Shown here: piece by piece, positions 1 to 9,032 of the stretch
How positions within the stretch are numbered: position 1 is the stretch's first letter
Layout: each line of letters starts with the position of its first letter
Source: CAZYYO01 sp964650965
GTDB lineage: Bacteria; Bacillota; Clostridia; Lachnospirales; Lachnospiraceae
Direction: 5' to 3'
Length of the DNA stretch: 11,870 nucleotides
NCBI GenBank assembly: GCA_964650965.1
Contig: CAZYYO010000068.1
Location: forward strand, 1-11,870
The notes under the pieces: model-generated
What the model saw: only the letters and a program-made list of their open reading frames with translations
Told to the model about the DNA's origin: nothing
Database searches by the model: none
Position numbers and translations under genes: made by a program

Positions 1-1859
1 ATGTGCTGTGTGGCCTCTAAGCCATCCATCACCGGCATTCGCATATCCATCAGGATTGCATCATATCTGTCATTGTGGTTGGCATATTCTGTTACAGCCT
101 CCATGCCATTTTCTACTACTACCACATTTACATTTACCTTCATCAAAAGACGGCAGGCAATCTCCTGATTCAATGGATGATCCTCTGCAAGGAGAATCTG
201 CAGTCCATTTAACACAGACAAATCGATTTTCTGCTTCTTTGTGGTTACTTCCTCATTGGCCACCTGCATTTGGAGATGAATGTGGAACTGGGTCCCCTTG
301 TTTAACTGGGATTTCACCTGAATCGTTCCATGAAGGAGCTCTACAATTTCCTTTACAATAGACAAGCCCAGACCGGTTCCTTCCACGGTCTTATATTGTC
401 TTCCTTCCTGGGCAAAGGGTTCAAACATATTCTTCTGAAAATCTTCGCTCATTCCAATGCCATCATCCTCTATATATAAATCACATGGAAATTGTCCATT
501 TTCAATGGTTCCATGCTCAATGCGAAGCTGTACATGTCCTCCCTGAGGAGTATATTTTATTCCATTGGATATTAGATTGGTACACAGCTGGTTAAAACGC
601 ATACGGTCAATCATAATATCCTGTGTGCCCTCTCCTGCAGCAATGGTAAATTCAATTCCGTTTTCTCTACTCATTGTGTCAAAAATACTATGAATATATT
701 CCAGAAATTCCTGGAAGCCATATCGCTGGGCATGTAGCTCCATGCTTTTCTGCTCTATCTTGGACATGTCTAAAATGTCATTGACCAGAGACAGCAGGAA
801 ATTATTGGATGCCTCTATTTTCTTTAAATCTGCCAATACTGCTTCTTTATCATCTATTTCTTCCCGAATCATATTGGTAAGATTTACAATGGTATTCATT
901 GGTGTGCGGATATCATGACTCATCTTAGACAAGAATTCTGTTTTAGCCCGGCTGGCCTCCCGTGCTGTCTCCAATGCCTCCTGGGTAATTGCCAGCTGTT
1001 CCCGCTCCTTTTGATAGATTGCCGTGGTATCCCGCCTGGTCAGAACAATCATCTGTTGATAATCATCCAGATAAAATGCCTGCAGCTGTTTGCGATGCTG
1101 CTGCTTGTCTATGAAAAGATAGGGAAGTTCAAACAGTGGCTGCTGTTCTAACACCTGCATCATGTGGGAAATGGTATACTCCTGGTTAAAGTGTTCCCTC
1201 TCCTCCTTAGAAACATAGGGAAGAATTTCCCTTGCCTTATATGCTTCAAAGTCCTCCTTCTCTACGGTGGGGGCATGCATCTCCTGTGCCAGCTTGGTTA
1301 CCAGACGAATCATGCCGGTATTCTTATTAATTACCGCAACAAATTCCATTTCCTCTGCAATGGTACGTTCAATCGCCAGCTTGTTATTCTGTATATCATT
1401 AATCTCATTGGTATAGGTAATCGCAATAACATCCCCGGTCTCTGGGCGAAGCATCATAGATACCGTGGAGGTAAACCATTTTACTGCTCCTGCAATACGC
1501 AGCCGATATGCCGGAATGGTTACTCTGGTCTGTCCCCGCTTCCATGCCTCCAACAGATGGTCTGCAGAATATAACTGTATGAACTGCTCCTGACTGGTTT
1601 TATCTACAAAATTATCCACTCCCTTTTGAAAGGTTTCCGGGGTCAGTTCAAAGGGAGCCTTCTTGCCCTGAGGGTCAGGAAACATAGTGAACTTCTCTTC
1701 CACAATGCGCTGAGACAGATTAATCTGGTAAGACACTACGGAATCCTGAAGAATTTCTCTTCGAATACGCAGTTCATTATCATACTGTTCCTGCAGCTTG
1801 CGTAGATTCTCCCGATGCTCTGTAATATCCTCTGTATATTCTAAAATTGCAGGATGTCC
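1..1859 (-). CDS. PAS-type hybrid histidine kinase with receiver domain, partial at both ends
   Basis: This 619-residue open fragment enters from the N gap and leaves at the left edge, so both start and stop are missing. Residues about 1-16 look like the end of a PAS fold (EYTEDITEHR). Residues about 40-290 hold further PAS-like sensor sequence. No membrane helix is visible, so the kinase is probably cytoplasmic, although the N-terminus is unknown. The HisKA phosphoacceptor is H315 in MSHDIRTP. The ATPase domain has an N-box (N428, N432), DDGIGM from D465, and GTGLGL near 494-499. A basic linker (TTKKQK) leads to a receiver with acidic pair E559/D560 and phosphoacceptor D605 in LMDMRMPVMDG. 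The receiver is cut before its conserved lysine. By family knowledge it would autophosphorylate on His and pass phosphate to its own Asp. Ligand and target are unknown. It may belong to the operon to its right, but the gap prevents proof. Confidence 0.9.
21..65 (-). repeat. 45-base imperfect direct repeat, copy 1 (receiver phosphorylation site)
   Basis: These 45 bases match 3559-3603 with only three differences. On the minus strand they encode YDAILMDMRMPVMDG, the segment around the receiver phosphoacceptor. The two kinases differ much more on either side. The pair reflects paralogy, perhaps helped by gene conversion. Confidence 0.7.
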
Positions 1860-1959
1860 NNNNNNNNNNNNNNNNNNNNNNNNNNNNNNNNNNNNNNNNN
1901 NNNNNNNNNNNNNNNNNNNNNNNNNNNNNNNNNNNNNNNNNNNNNNNNNNNNNNNNNNN
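1860..1959. other. Assembly gap (100 N), length placeholder
   Basis: Exactly 100 undetermined bases lie here. A round 100 is usually a placeholder and not a measured size. The flanks support that. The epimerase to the right lacks roughly its last 45 residues compared with its usual length of about 290. The kinase to the left lacks its start and most of at least one PAS domain. Together that needs several hundred bases, so the true gap should be well over 100 bases if the two sides are really neighbours. Confidence 0.95.
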
Positions 1960-2696
1960 GGTGCATGCTTGCCTGCAGGGGACCAAAGGCCAAATAAAGG
2001 TGCGTCAAAGCTTACAGTAACATAGGGCCGTCGGCTGGCATCGCATAAGGACACCTGTTTCGCCTGTCTGTCTTCCACAATCAGTGCATCTTCATCAAAT
2101 AGTTGAGATGTAATCTGATACATTCCATCCGTCAGCTTAAGCTCTCGCCTGGTATCTGTATAACATCCTGTCTCATCTATAATGCCATAGGTAATGGGAT
2201 GGTTTTCATGAAAATCCAGATAGTAATCGGTCTGTTCCCCCTGTCCCTGCAACGGGCAGCAAAATGCCGGGTGTCCTCCCAGAGAGAAATGCATGGTATC
2301 ATTTCCCGGATTGGTCACACGCCATAATACAGTCACTTCATTATGAGACAGGCGATATCCAATATCCAGAAGAAAAGGAAATGGATATTGTCTCAGGGAA
2401 TCTTCGTCCTCTCTAAGACGCAGCCAGATTTCATTGTCCTCCTGAGATAACAAGGTAAATTCCCGGTCTCTTGCAAATCCATGCTGTGACATGGTATAGC
2501 TTTGTCCACGATACCGGTATGTTTTATTTACAAAGTTTCCAACCAGGGGAAACAGCACCGGCGCCGTTCTGCCCCAATATGCCTTATCTCCCTTCCACAG
2601 ATACTCTGTATCTCCCTGTCGAATGGATTTCAATTCAGCTCCATGAGATGCGATTCGTACCGTAAGTACCTCATTTTCCAATACATATTCTGCCAT
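1960..2696 (-). CDS. Aldose 1-epimerase family protein (LacX-like), 3' end lost in gap
   Basis: The start is ATG at 2696, preceded by a clear AGGAGGA site (2702-2708). About 245 residues are readable before the N run. The sequence fits the cytoplasmic LacX/aldose 1-epimerase family: an N-terminal GAELKSI motif (residues 19-25), EYLWKGD (31-37), APVLFPLVGN (45-54), QHGFARD with H72, and GGHPAF with H142. In galactose mutarotases the histidine pair and a C-terminal Glu carry out alpha/beta interconversion of sugar anomers. The Glu region, expected shortly after the last readable residues (GLWSPAGKHAP), falls in the gap. The gene starts 42 bases after the PilZ gene with no terminator between them, so it is probably co-transcribed. 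The substrate cannot be told from sequence. An intact enzyme seems likely, but the missing end prevents confirmation. Confidence 0.88.
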
Positions 2697-2738
2697 TTTA
2701 TTCCTCCTGATTCTGTGTGTCACTATCTGTCGGTCCTA

Positions 2739-3308
2739 TTATTGATTCTCATATTGTTCCCTGGTTAGCAGGGCACAGCCATATTCCTTCTTCCCGTCTT
2801 GTTCCCCACAACGCATTATTTTCGCATAGTACTTATGCTGTTTCCCTTGAAGGGTAAAGCTTACCCCAACGCTGTCTCCCTTATGATACTCTCTGTCCGT
2901 TGTAACAAATCGTATGCCACTTCTACTGATATCCTGAATTTCTATGGGTACATGCTCTCTGGTGGACAAAACACCTGTGGTGCTTCTCGCCTCTATTACA
3001 TCTGCTTCTAAATGAATGGAGAACCGCTGGCTGTGACGTTCTTCTTTCATCTGCCCCTTGTACAGCGCAACCCCACAACGCTCCATTCCCAGAAGCTTTC
3101 GGTAAGTTCCATGGAAGGAATAAGCCTCTCCATTTCTATACAACAAAACATCTAGCTGCCGCTGGTCTAAATCCTCCGGATAAGGGACCACCAATTCAAT
3201 CATATATAGGCCTGGGTTCCATGCCTCAACCTTGGACATTGCCAGGGTTTCCTTGCTATTACTGTCCTTTATAATTACTTGAAATCCAGTAAAATCTACA
3301 TGCATCAT
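2739..3308 (-). CDS. PilZ domain protein, YcgR-like c-di-GMP receptor
   Basis: This 189-residue soluble protein has an N-terminal beta-rich region (about 1-88) that resembles the YcgR-type N-domain, followed by a PilZ domain (about 89-185). Both c-di-GMP binding motifs are complete: RxxxR at R91-R95 (RHSQR) and D/NxSxxG at D126-G131 (DISRSG). By family knowledge such proteins bind c-di-GMP and adjust motility, exopolysaccharide or other surface behaviour through protein contacts. Two adjacent ATG codons (3308 and 3305) could serve as start. The first is chosen because AGAGGAAAG lies about 9 bases upstream. It follows the second flytrap kinase closely and sits in the same operon as a diguanylate cyclase, which suggests it reads the signal made there. 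Its output partner is unknown, and no flagellar or cellulose gene is in the window. Confidence 0.92.
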   Translation of the reverse strand: MMHVDFTGFQVIIKDSNSKETLAMSKVEAWNPGLYMIELVVPYPEDLDQRQLDVLLYRNGEAYSFHGTYRKLLGMERCGVALYKGQMKEERHSQRFSIHLEADVIEARSTTGVLSTREHVPIEIQDISRSGIRFVTTDREYHKGDSVGVSFTLQGKQHKYYAKIMRCGEQDGKKEYGCALLTREQYENQ

Positions 3309-3351
3309 TTGTACTTTCCTCTTCTATCCTCTGTATTTCTTGTCTATGATT

Positions 3352-6177
3352 CTAATGATAATGTCTGGGACTTGTCAATCTGTTCTGCCAATGTCCGATA
3401 CAACATATCGGCTCCACTGGTTTGGCCAGGTGAGCATTCATTCCTGCTTCATAGGATTTCTTCTTATCACTTTCATAGGCATTGGCTGTCATGGCAATAA
3501 TAGGAACCTGGGGTGCATCCTCTCGATCCATTTGCCGAATTTCTTCACAGGCCTGAATGCCATCCATCACCGGCATGCGAATATCCATCAGGATGGCATC
3601 ATAATATCCCGGTGCCGACTTAGCAAAGGCTTCTACCCCCTTTTGCCCATCTTCGGCCCATGTCACATTACATCCTACCTTCTCTAACAATCTTCTGGCA
3701 ATTTCTGCATTCAGCGGATGGTCCTCACATACCAGCACATTCTTGTCCTGTAAATCCTTCTGAACATAGCCTGCCTGCTTTTTCCGATTTTTCTTCTTGG
3801 TTTCAACCACTTCTTCCGGTACGCTCTTAAAGTCTAAATAGAAGGTAAAGGTACTTCCTTCTCCCAGCTCACTTTCAACCTCTACATGTCCACCCATCGT
3901 CTCTATCAGATTCTTAGTAATTGCCAGCCCCAACCCTGTTCCTGTTAGCTGACTGGTCACCTGATTATTTTCCTGGGCATATGGTTTAAAAATGCTGTTT
4001 TTTATAAATTCCTGACTCATTCCTACTCCGGTATCCCGAATCTGGAACTTCTTATGGGATATTTTATCCTCCGGTCCCAGACATTCCATAATCACTTCTA
4101 CCGTTCCGCCCTCAGGAGTAAATTTAATAGCATTGGATAACAGGTTCGCAAAAATCTGCTTTACCCGGATTTTATCAATCTGGATATACTTGTCCATATT
4201 CATGTTCTTGTTGGTAATACGAAAGTCAATATGCTTCTTATCTGCTGCCAGCTGAAGCATAGCAAACAGGTCATCGAAATAATCCTTGGTATACACAATT
4301 TCCTCTGTCAGCTTCATTTTGCCGCTTTCCAGCTTCTGAAGATCTAAGGTATCATTAATCAGATGAAGCATATATTCTCCCGAAGCAGAAGCCCGATCCA
4401 AATTCTTATGAATTTCATCAATATCATTGCTGGTTCTGGATAATCCAATCATTCCCAGAATTCCATTCATAGGTGTTCTCATATCATGACTCATTCTTGC
4501 AAAAAATTCCGAACGGTCTGCATCTGCCTTCTCCACCCGCACCTTTTGCTTTTTCATAACGGATGCATAGGTTACCAAAAATACAATTAACAGTAAGGCA
4601 GCCAAGATAATTCCTATGATTGTAACAAACCATCCCGTATGTTCCTCTGCCAACGTGTGAAGACTAAACTCTGACTGGGTATTCAAGGCTGCAGACAGCA
4701 TATTATTGGTAATTTCTGTCTGGTCAAGCTTACGTATTCCTTTATTTACGATACTTGCCAGAATCTCACTGTCCTCCCCCTGAAAATATAATGCCAGGCC
4801 ATTGCCCTGTTCTTCTGTGGGCAGCTCCCTAATATTATCAATTCCCATTCTGGTCAGTTCATTATCTGCAATATGGACACTAAGATATGCCAGGTCTACA
4901 CTTCCCTTTCTTATCTTCTCAACACATTCTGCTGGAGAGTCACATCCAATCAGTGTACAATTAGGATATTTCTCCTCCAGATAATCCTGCAATCGATTTC
5001 GCTTGCCTACATATGCAATGCGATATTCCCCAGAGGATAATTCTATGGTTTTCCCGGTCTTATAATACAGGTTAAAGGGTTCTGTCATTAAGGCACTGGT
5101 TACGCCAGGTTCGTTACTGATATCCGCTCCGGAATTGGTAAATAACGTGGTAAATTTAACGGTTGTTGCCCCTGGGCTGTCCGGTTGTTCCCAATCTGGG
5201 CGTACCTGAAGCTTCAACCCGGTTTTCTCAGCAATCTGCTGGCAGGCATTTACCAGTGCCCCTTGCATGGTGTCGTTTTTTTCATCATACCAGGATAAGG
5301 GCGCAATATCGGTACTGTAATATATGGTATAGGTCTTTTCTTCACTAATTAGTTCCAATTCCTCGCCGGTAAGAGGTTCTCCCATCATATTGGGAAAATA
5401 GGTATCCATCAGCTTGTCATCAAATTCCGGTTCTTGAATCTGTATTTTAATTAGGGCATCATCAATCATGTCTGTCAGCTGGGTGTTTCCCTTCCAGCTG
5501 ATGAAGAAATAGGGAGCAAATGAGAATTTCTCTACCACATTCCAATCATCATGCAGGGTATGAGAGTTGGCGGCAATAATATCAATTTCGCCATCCTCTA
5601 GTGCCTGCTCTAGATCCTCTTGATCCTGATAAGTCTTTATCTTGGGAGAGATTCCGTGTTCCTGAAAAATCTTCTGCATTTCGTTCATGCGGACGTAATT
5701 GTAGGTACAGCCGATGACTGCTTGTCCAATGGCGTCATAATCTTCATAAATGATTTTCTTATCTGGAAGGGTAGCCAGTTCTCCTATAGTATAACCATAG
5801 CTCTCCAGACAGTACTCATACTGTGTTTCCCGTTGCGGCGTCCACTGAGCAGTTCCAACCAAATCCACCTGGTGCGCCTCTAGCATTTTCAATGCATTGG
5901 ACCAGGTGCCACAATCTACATATTGAAAGCTAACATTATGCTCCGCTTCCATCTTATCTAGGATTTCTGAATCATAGCTGATGACATTTCCACTGGTATC
6001 TTGCGTATAATAATTGCCCATATCAAAATATGCTACCCGAATCACTTGACTATCGGTAACGGTACCATCATTGCTGTCCACAACATTTGTTGCCTGGCTG
6101 GGTATACAAATCCCTACAATCATGGCAAAGCACACCAGCGCGGTTATTACTTTATAGGCAAATACACTTCTTCTCAT
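3352..6177 (-). CDS. Hybrid histidine kinase with two solute-binding sensor domains and receiver; frameshifted C-terminus
   Basis: As read, the protein has 941 residues. ATG at 6177 follows a perfect AAGGAGG. A signal peptide covers residues 1-29 (cleavage likely after SQA). Two SBP_bac_3-like Venus flytrap domains follow (about 45-262 and 282-500), then one membrane helix (about 514-538). HisKA carries H564 in MSHDMRTP. The ATPase has N678/N682, DTGVGM from D715 and GTGLG at 746-750. A lysine-rich linker (about 794-800) leads to a receiver with E818/D819, D865 and K919. The layout resembles BvgS/EvgS, without PAS or HPt. By family knowledge it senses an extracellular small molecule, often an amino acid, and phosphorylates its own receiver. 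After VEP (residue 923) the frame appears to lose one base: the expected DMLYRTLAEQ helix is found in the next frame, which stops at 3344. The encoded tail (ICCIGHWQ...) is therefore probably not native. Confidence 0.95.
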   Translation of the reverse strand: MRRSVFAYKVITALVCFAMIVGICIPSQATNVVDSNDGTVTDSQVIRVAYFDMGNYYTQDTSGNVISYDSEILDKMEAEHNVSFQYVDCGTWSNALKMLEAHQVDLVGTAQWTPQRETQYEYCLESYGYTIGELATLPDKKIIYEDYDAIGQAVIGCTYNYVRMNEMQKIFQEHGISPKIKTYQDQEDLEQALEDGEIDIIAANSHTLHDDWNVVEKFSFAPYFFISWKGNTQLTDMIDDALIKIQIQEPEFDDKLMDTYFPNMMGEPLTGEELELISEEKTYTIYYSTDIAPLSWYDEKNDTMQGALVNACQQIAEKTGLKLQVRPDWEQPDSPGATTVKFTTLFTNSGADISNEPGVTSALMTEPFNLYYKTGKTIELSSGEYRIAYVGKRNRLQDYLEEKYPNCTLIGCDSPAECVEKIRKGSVDLAYLSVHIADNELTRMGIDNIRELPTEEQGNGLALYFQGEDSEILASIVNKGIRKLDQTEITNNMLSAALNTQSEFSLHTLAEEHTGWFVTIIGIILAALLLIVFLVTYASVMKKQKVRVEKADADRSEFFARMSHDMRTPMNGILGMIGLSRTSNDIDEIHKNLDRASASGEYMLHLINDTLDLQKLESGKMKLTEEIVYTKDYFDDLFAMLQLAADKKHIDFRITNKNMNMDKYIQIDKIRVKQIFANLLSNAIKFTPEGGTVEVIMECLGPEDKISHKKFQIRDTGVGMSQEFIKNSIFKPYAQENNQVTSQLTGTGLGLAITKNLIETMGGHVEVESELGEGSTFTFYLDFKSVPEEVVETKKKNRKKQAGYVQKDLQDKNVLVCEDHPLNAEIARRLLEKVGCNVTWAEDGQKGVEAFAKSAPGYYDAILMDIRMPVMDGIQACEEIRQMDREDAPQVPIIAMTANAYESDKKKSYEAGMNAHLAKPVEPICCIGHWQNRLTSPRHYH
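3559..3603 (-). repeat. 45-base imperfect direct repeat, copy 2
   Basis: This is the second copy of the segment at 21-65, encoding the same receiver phosphoacceptor region in the second flytrap kinase (42 of 45 bases identical). The corresponding part of the first flytrap kinase (around 6413-6457) is clearly more divergent. Confidence 0.7.
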
Positions 6178-6214
6178 AATGCCTCCTTGTATGAAGCAAA
6201 ACGCTTGTCGATTT

Positions 6215-9008
6215 CTAATCTTGTCTTGTATATTCCTGAATCTTTTGATATAACACTGCTACATCTACTGGTTTGGCAAGATGCTCATTCATTCCTGCCT
6301 CCAGAGATTTTTGAACATCTTCGTCAAATGCATTGGCGCTGACTGCAAGGATTGGAATGGTGGATGCATCTTCCCTGGCAGAATGCCGTATCTCTCTGGC
6401 AGCCTGTAAGCCATCCATATTGGGCATTCTAATATCCATAAGAATCACATCATAATAGCCTTCCTGACTGTCACGATACTTCTTCACACCAATTGCTCCA
6501 TCATCTGCAATATCCACACTGGCTCCCATACGTTCTAGAATCCGTTTCTCCATATCCTGGTTCATTGGATTATCCTCACACAAAAGAATGCGTGTATTAG
6601 GCAGCTGATAATTGGTTACTGCTTGTCTTCTACGTCTTCTGCGTCCATGGGCTGTATGCTTTGCTGTAAGAATAATGGTAAATACAGAGCCTGAACCTAA
6701 GGTACTCTTGCAGGTGATTTCTCCTCCCATCAAATGCAGCAGGTCTCTGGAGATTGCCAGCCCCGTACCACAGCCCTCATAGGGAGATGTATTGCCACTA
6801 TGCTCCTGGGCAAATCTATGGAATAGATAGTTCTGTTGGAAATCTTCGCTCATACCAATTCCATTATCAGAGATAACAAATTTCAAAGTGTTATTGGTCT
6901 CATCCTGGTCTATCACTTCTACTGTCATAGAGACCTTACCACCCTGAGGCGTGAATTTCACTGCATTATGCAGGACATTCAGCAGTACCTGCTGGAATCG
7001 CATTCCGTCTAAAATATAGGTCTCATTCACCTGGGTCAGACGCTGATAAGAGAAATCAATAGACTTCTCCTGCGCCTCTAAGTGAATCATCTCTACAATA
7101 TTTTCCATATATCCTGTAATATCTATTTCTACCGGGGCAAGCTGAAGCTTGCCTGATTCAATCCGCTGAATATCCAGCAAATCCCCAATGATTGCCATCT
7201 GATATCCTGCCGCTCTTTCTATGGACCTGATATGATTTCGAAGCTTTTGTTCATTCATTTCATTGCCATCTAGCTCCTGTTCCATAACAGCAGAATATCC
7301 CTGAATTGCATTGAGAGGCGTTCGCAGTTCGTGGCTCATTCTAGAAAGGAACAAATCTTTTGCCGTATTGGCATCTGACAGCTGTTGATTCTTCGCTTCT
7401 AACTCTCTCATGGATTTTTTTCTCATAACCGCATAAACAACAAAACCTGCCAGAAGGGTAAAAAATGCAGATGCAAAAAGCAGCAATCCCTTGCGTATTC
7501 CATAAAATCGATCCAGCATATCATACTCTCGATAGGGTCGATTCAAATTGGATGTAATAATTGCCTCTTTTTCACTATTGGTAATCTGTTCTATGGATTT
7601 ATTCAAAACTGACTGAATCAATTCATTCTGGCTATCTAAAGATACAAAAACCGTCTGAGACAGGGTTCTACTGTTCTCCCACTCAATTAAGTTCTCATAC
7701 CGCTGATTCTTGGACTGATAGTTGTACTCCCAGGAATTTAATATGGTAGCATCTGCCTTTTTCTGCTGTACTGCATTGAGACAGTCCTTGGAAGATAAAT
7801 AGTACTCAATGGTAGCTTGGGGATACTGCTTCTTCAGGATCGATGCCCAATATCGTCTTCCCCCTGTTAAGGCGAACACCATATTGCCGTCTTTGGGATA
7901 CGTATAGTCCGCGCGGGTAATATTAATGGAATAATAATCCATAATTCCTTCTGATTGTTCATACCCCTGGTTATCAGCATACTTTAAGGCCTGGTCACTA
8001 GAGCCTAATACAAAATCCAGCTCCCCTTGATTCAGATAGTCAAAGACATACTCCTTCCTGTCTAAAACCCGAATCTCTATGTCCATACCAGATAATTCTT
8101 CGATCCGATGAAGTAAATCTACATAGATTCCCGTATAGCTGCCATCTTCATCGATATCAAAAAGCGGTGCTGTATCCTTGTATACACCAACGATAATTTT
8201 ACCATGCTGTGTAATTGCTTCCTGCTCTTCTCTGGTATAAGCAAAGGAGATGCTCTTATTCATGAAGTTATAGAATACATCCTGTACCACATCCGCATGA
8301 CGAATCAGCATCTGATTCATTCCTTTATTTAATTCATTTAACAGCTGGGTATCGTCAATTCTGGTACAGTAATAAAAAGGAAGGTAATCTAACATAGCGA
8401 CCACTTTGCCGTCTGGCACATCATTTAAGGTACTAAAGACAATCATATCAACCTTACCATCCTGTAAGGCCTTCATCTTGTCGGCGGTGGTATTCATGTA
8501 TACAGGTTCGTAGGTAAATCCATTGTCAGATGCATATTTCTGAAGAACCGTTTCATTACTGGTTCCTGCGGATACTGCAATTCTGGTTCCATTAAATGCC
8601 TCATAATCATCATAAAATAATCCAGAATCTCCCCGGGCATAAAGTCCGATGGGTTGATATCCTCCAATGGATGTGGAAAATCCCATTGTGCTCTTACGTT
8701 CCTCTGTCATCTGCGTTGGGAACAGCAAATCAATTTTGCCGTCATACAGATTCTGGACACTTTCTGTCCAGGAACCTTCTACATACTCCAGCCGCCAGTG
8801 ATTAATCTGAGCCAGATCTGTCAGATATTCACTGCAATAGCCTGCGATCTCGCCCTGGTCATCTAGATATAATGATTTGTTAATTCCACAGGCCACCCGC
8901 ACGGTTTTCTCAACATTCTGATTCACCGCATTTACCGGCATCAGCGATAAAAAAACTGATGGATAATAATAGCAGCAGGCCTGACAGAAGACGTCCTACT
9001 CTTCTCAT
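6215..9008 (-). CDS. Hybrid histidine kinase with two solute-binding sensor domains and receiver; frame break in signal peptide
   Basis: An uninterrupted frame of 908 codons begins at ATG 8941. The probable true start is ATG 9008: it has an AGGGG site just upstream and encodes a signal-peptide-like MRRVGRLLSGLLLLLSIS. The two parts are out of register by one base at a run of seven T (8949-8955). With six T they join and end in a plausible cleavage site (VNA). Numbered from 8941: two SBP_bac_3-like domains (about 12-230 and 246-465), membrane helix (about 482-506), HisKA H537 in MSHELRTP, ATPase N655/N659, DNGIGM from D692 and GCGTGLAI at 723-730. A run of six arginines (767-772) precedes a receiver with E789/D790, D836 and K890. 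By family knowledge it is a ligand-gated sensor kinase, paralogous to the next gene downstream. Without the upstream part the sensor would lack an export signal. Confidence 0.93.
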
Positions 9009-9014
9009 GTCTTT

Positions 9015-9019
9015 CCCCT
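9015..9019 (-). promoter_or_regulatory. Ribosome binding site deciding the 9008 start
   Basis: On the minus strand AGGGG (followed by AAAGAC) stands six bases before ATG 9008. The alternative ATG at 8941 is preceded by a T-run and GCTG with no Shine-Dalgarno sequence. This favours initiation at 9008 and so implies that the T-run frame break lies inside the real gene. Confidence 0.7.
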
Positions 9020-9032
9020 AACTTCCCTTTTC

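Noticed and set aside
1164..1574. Open frame of 136 codons on the plus strand
   Set aside because: It lies fully inside the kinase reading frame on the opposite strand, has no ribosome binding site of note, and its translation resembles no protein family I know. The same holds for the other plus-strand frames in the window.
1780..2025. Short open frames on both strands running through the N gap
   Set aside because: About half of each is undetermined sequence, and both overlap the well-supported epimerase and kinase frames. They are artefacts of reading through N.
8941..8955. Programmed ribosomal or transcriptional frameshift at the T run as the normal way to make the kinase
   Set aside because: Seven T is short for efficient transcriptional slippage, and no stimulating hairpin or internal Shine-Dalgarno element is evident. 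An indel or phase-variable tract is simpler.
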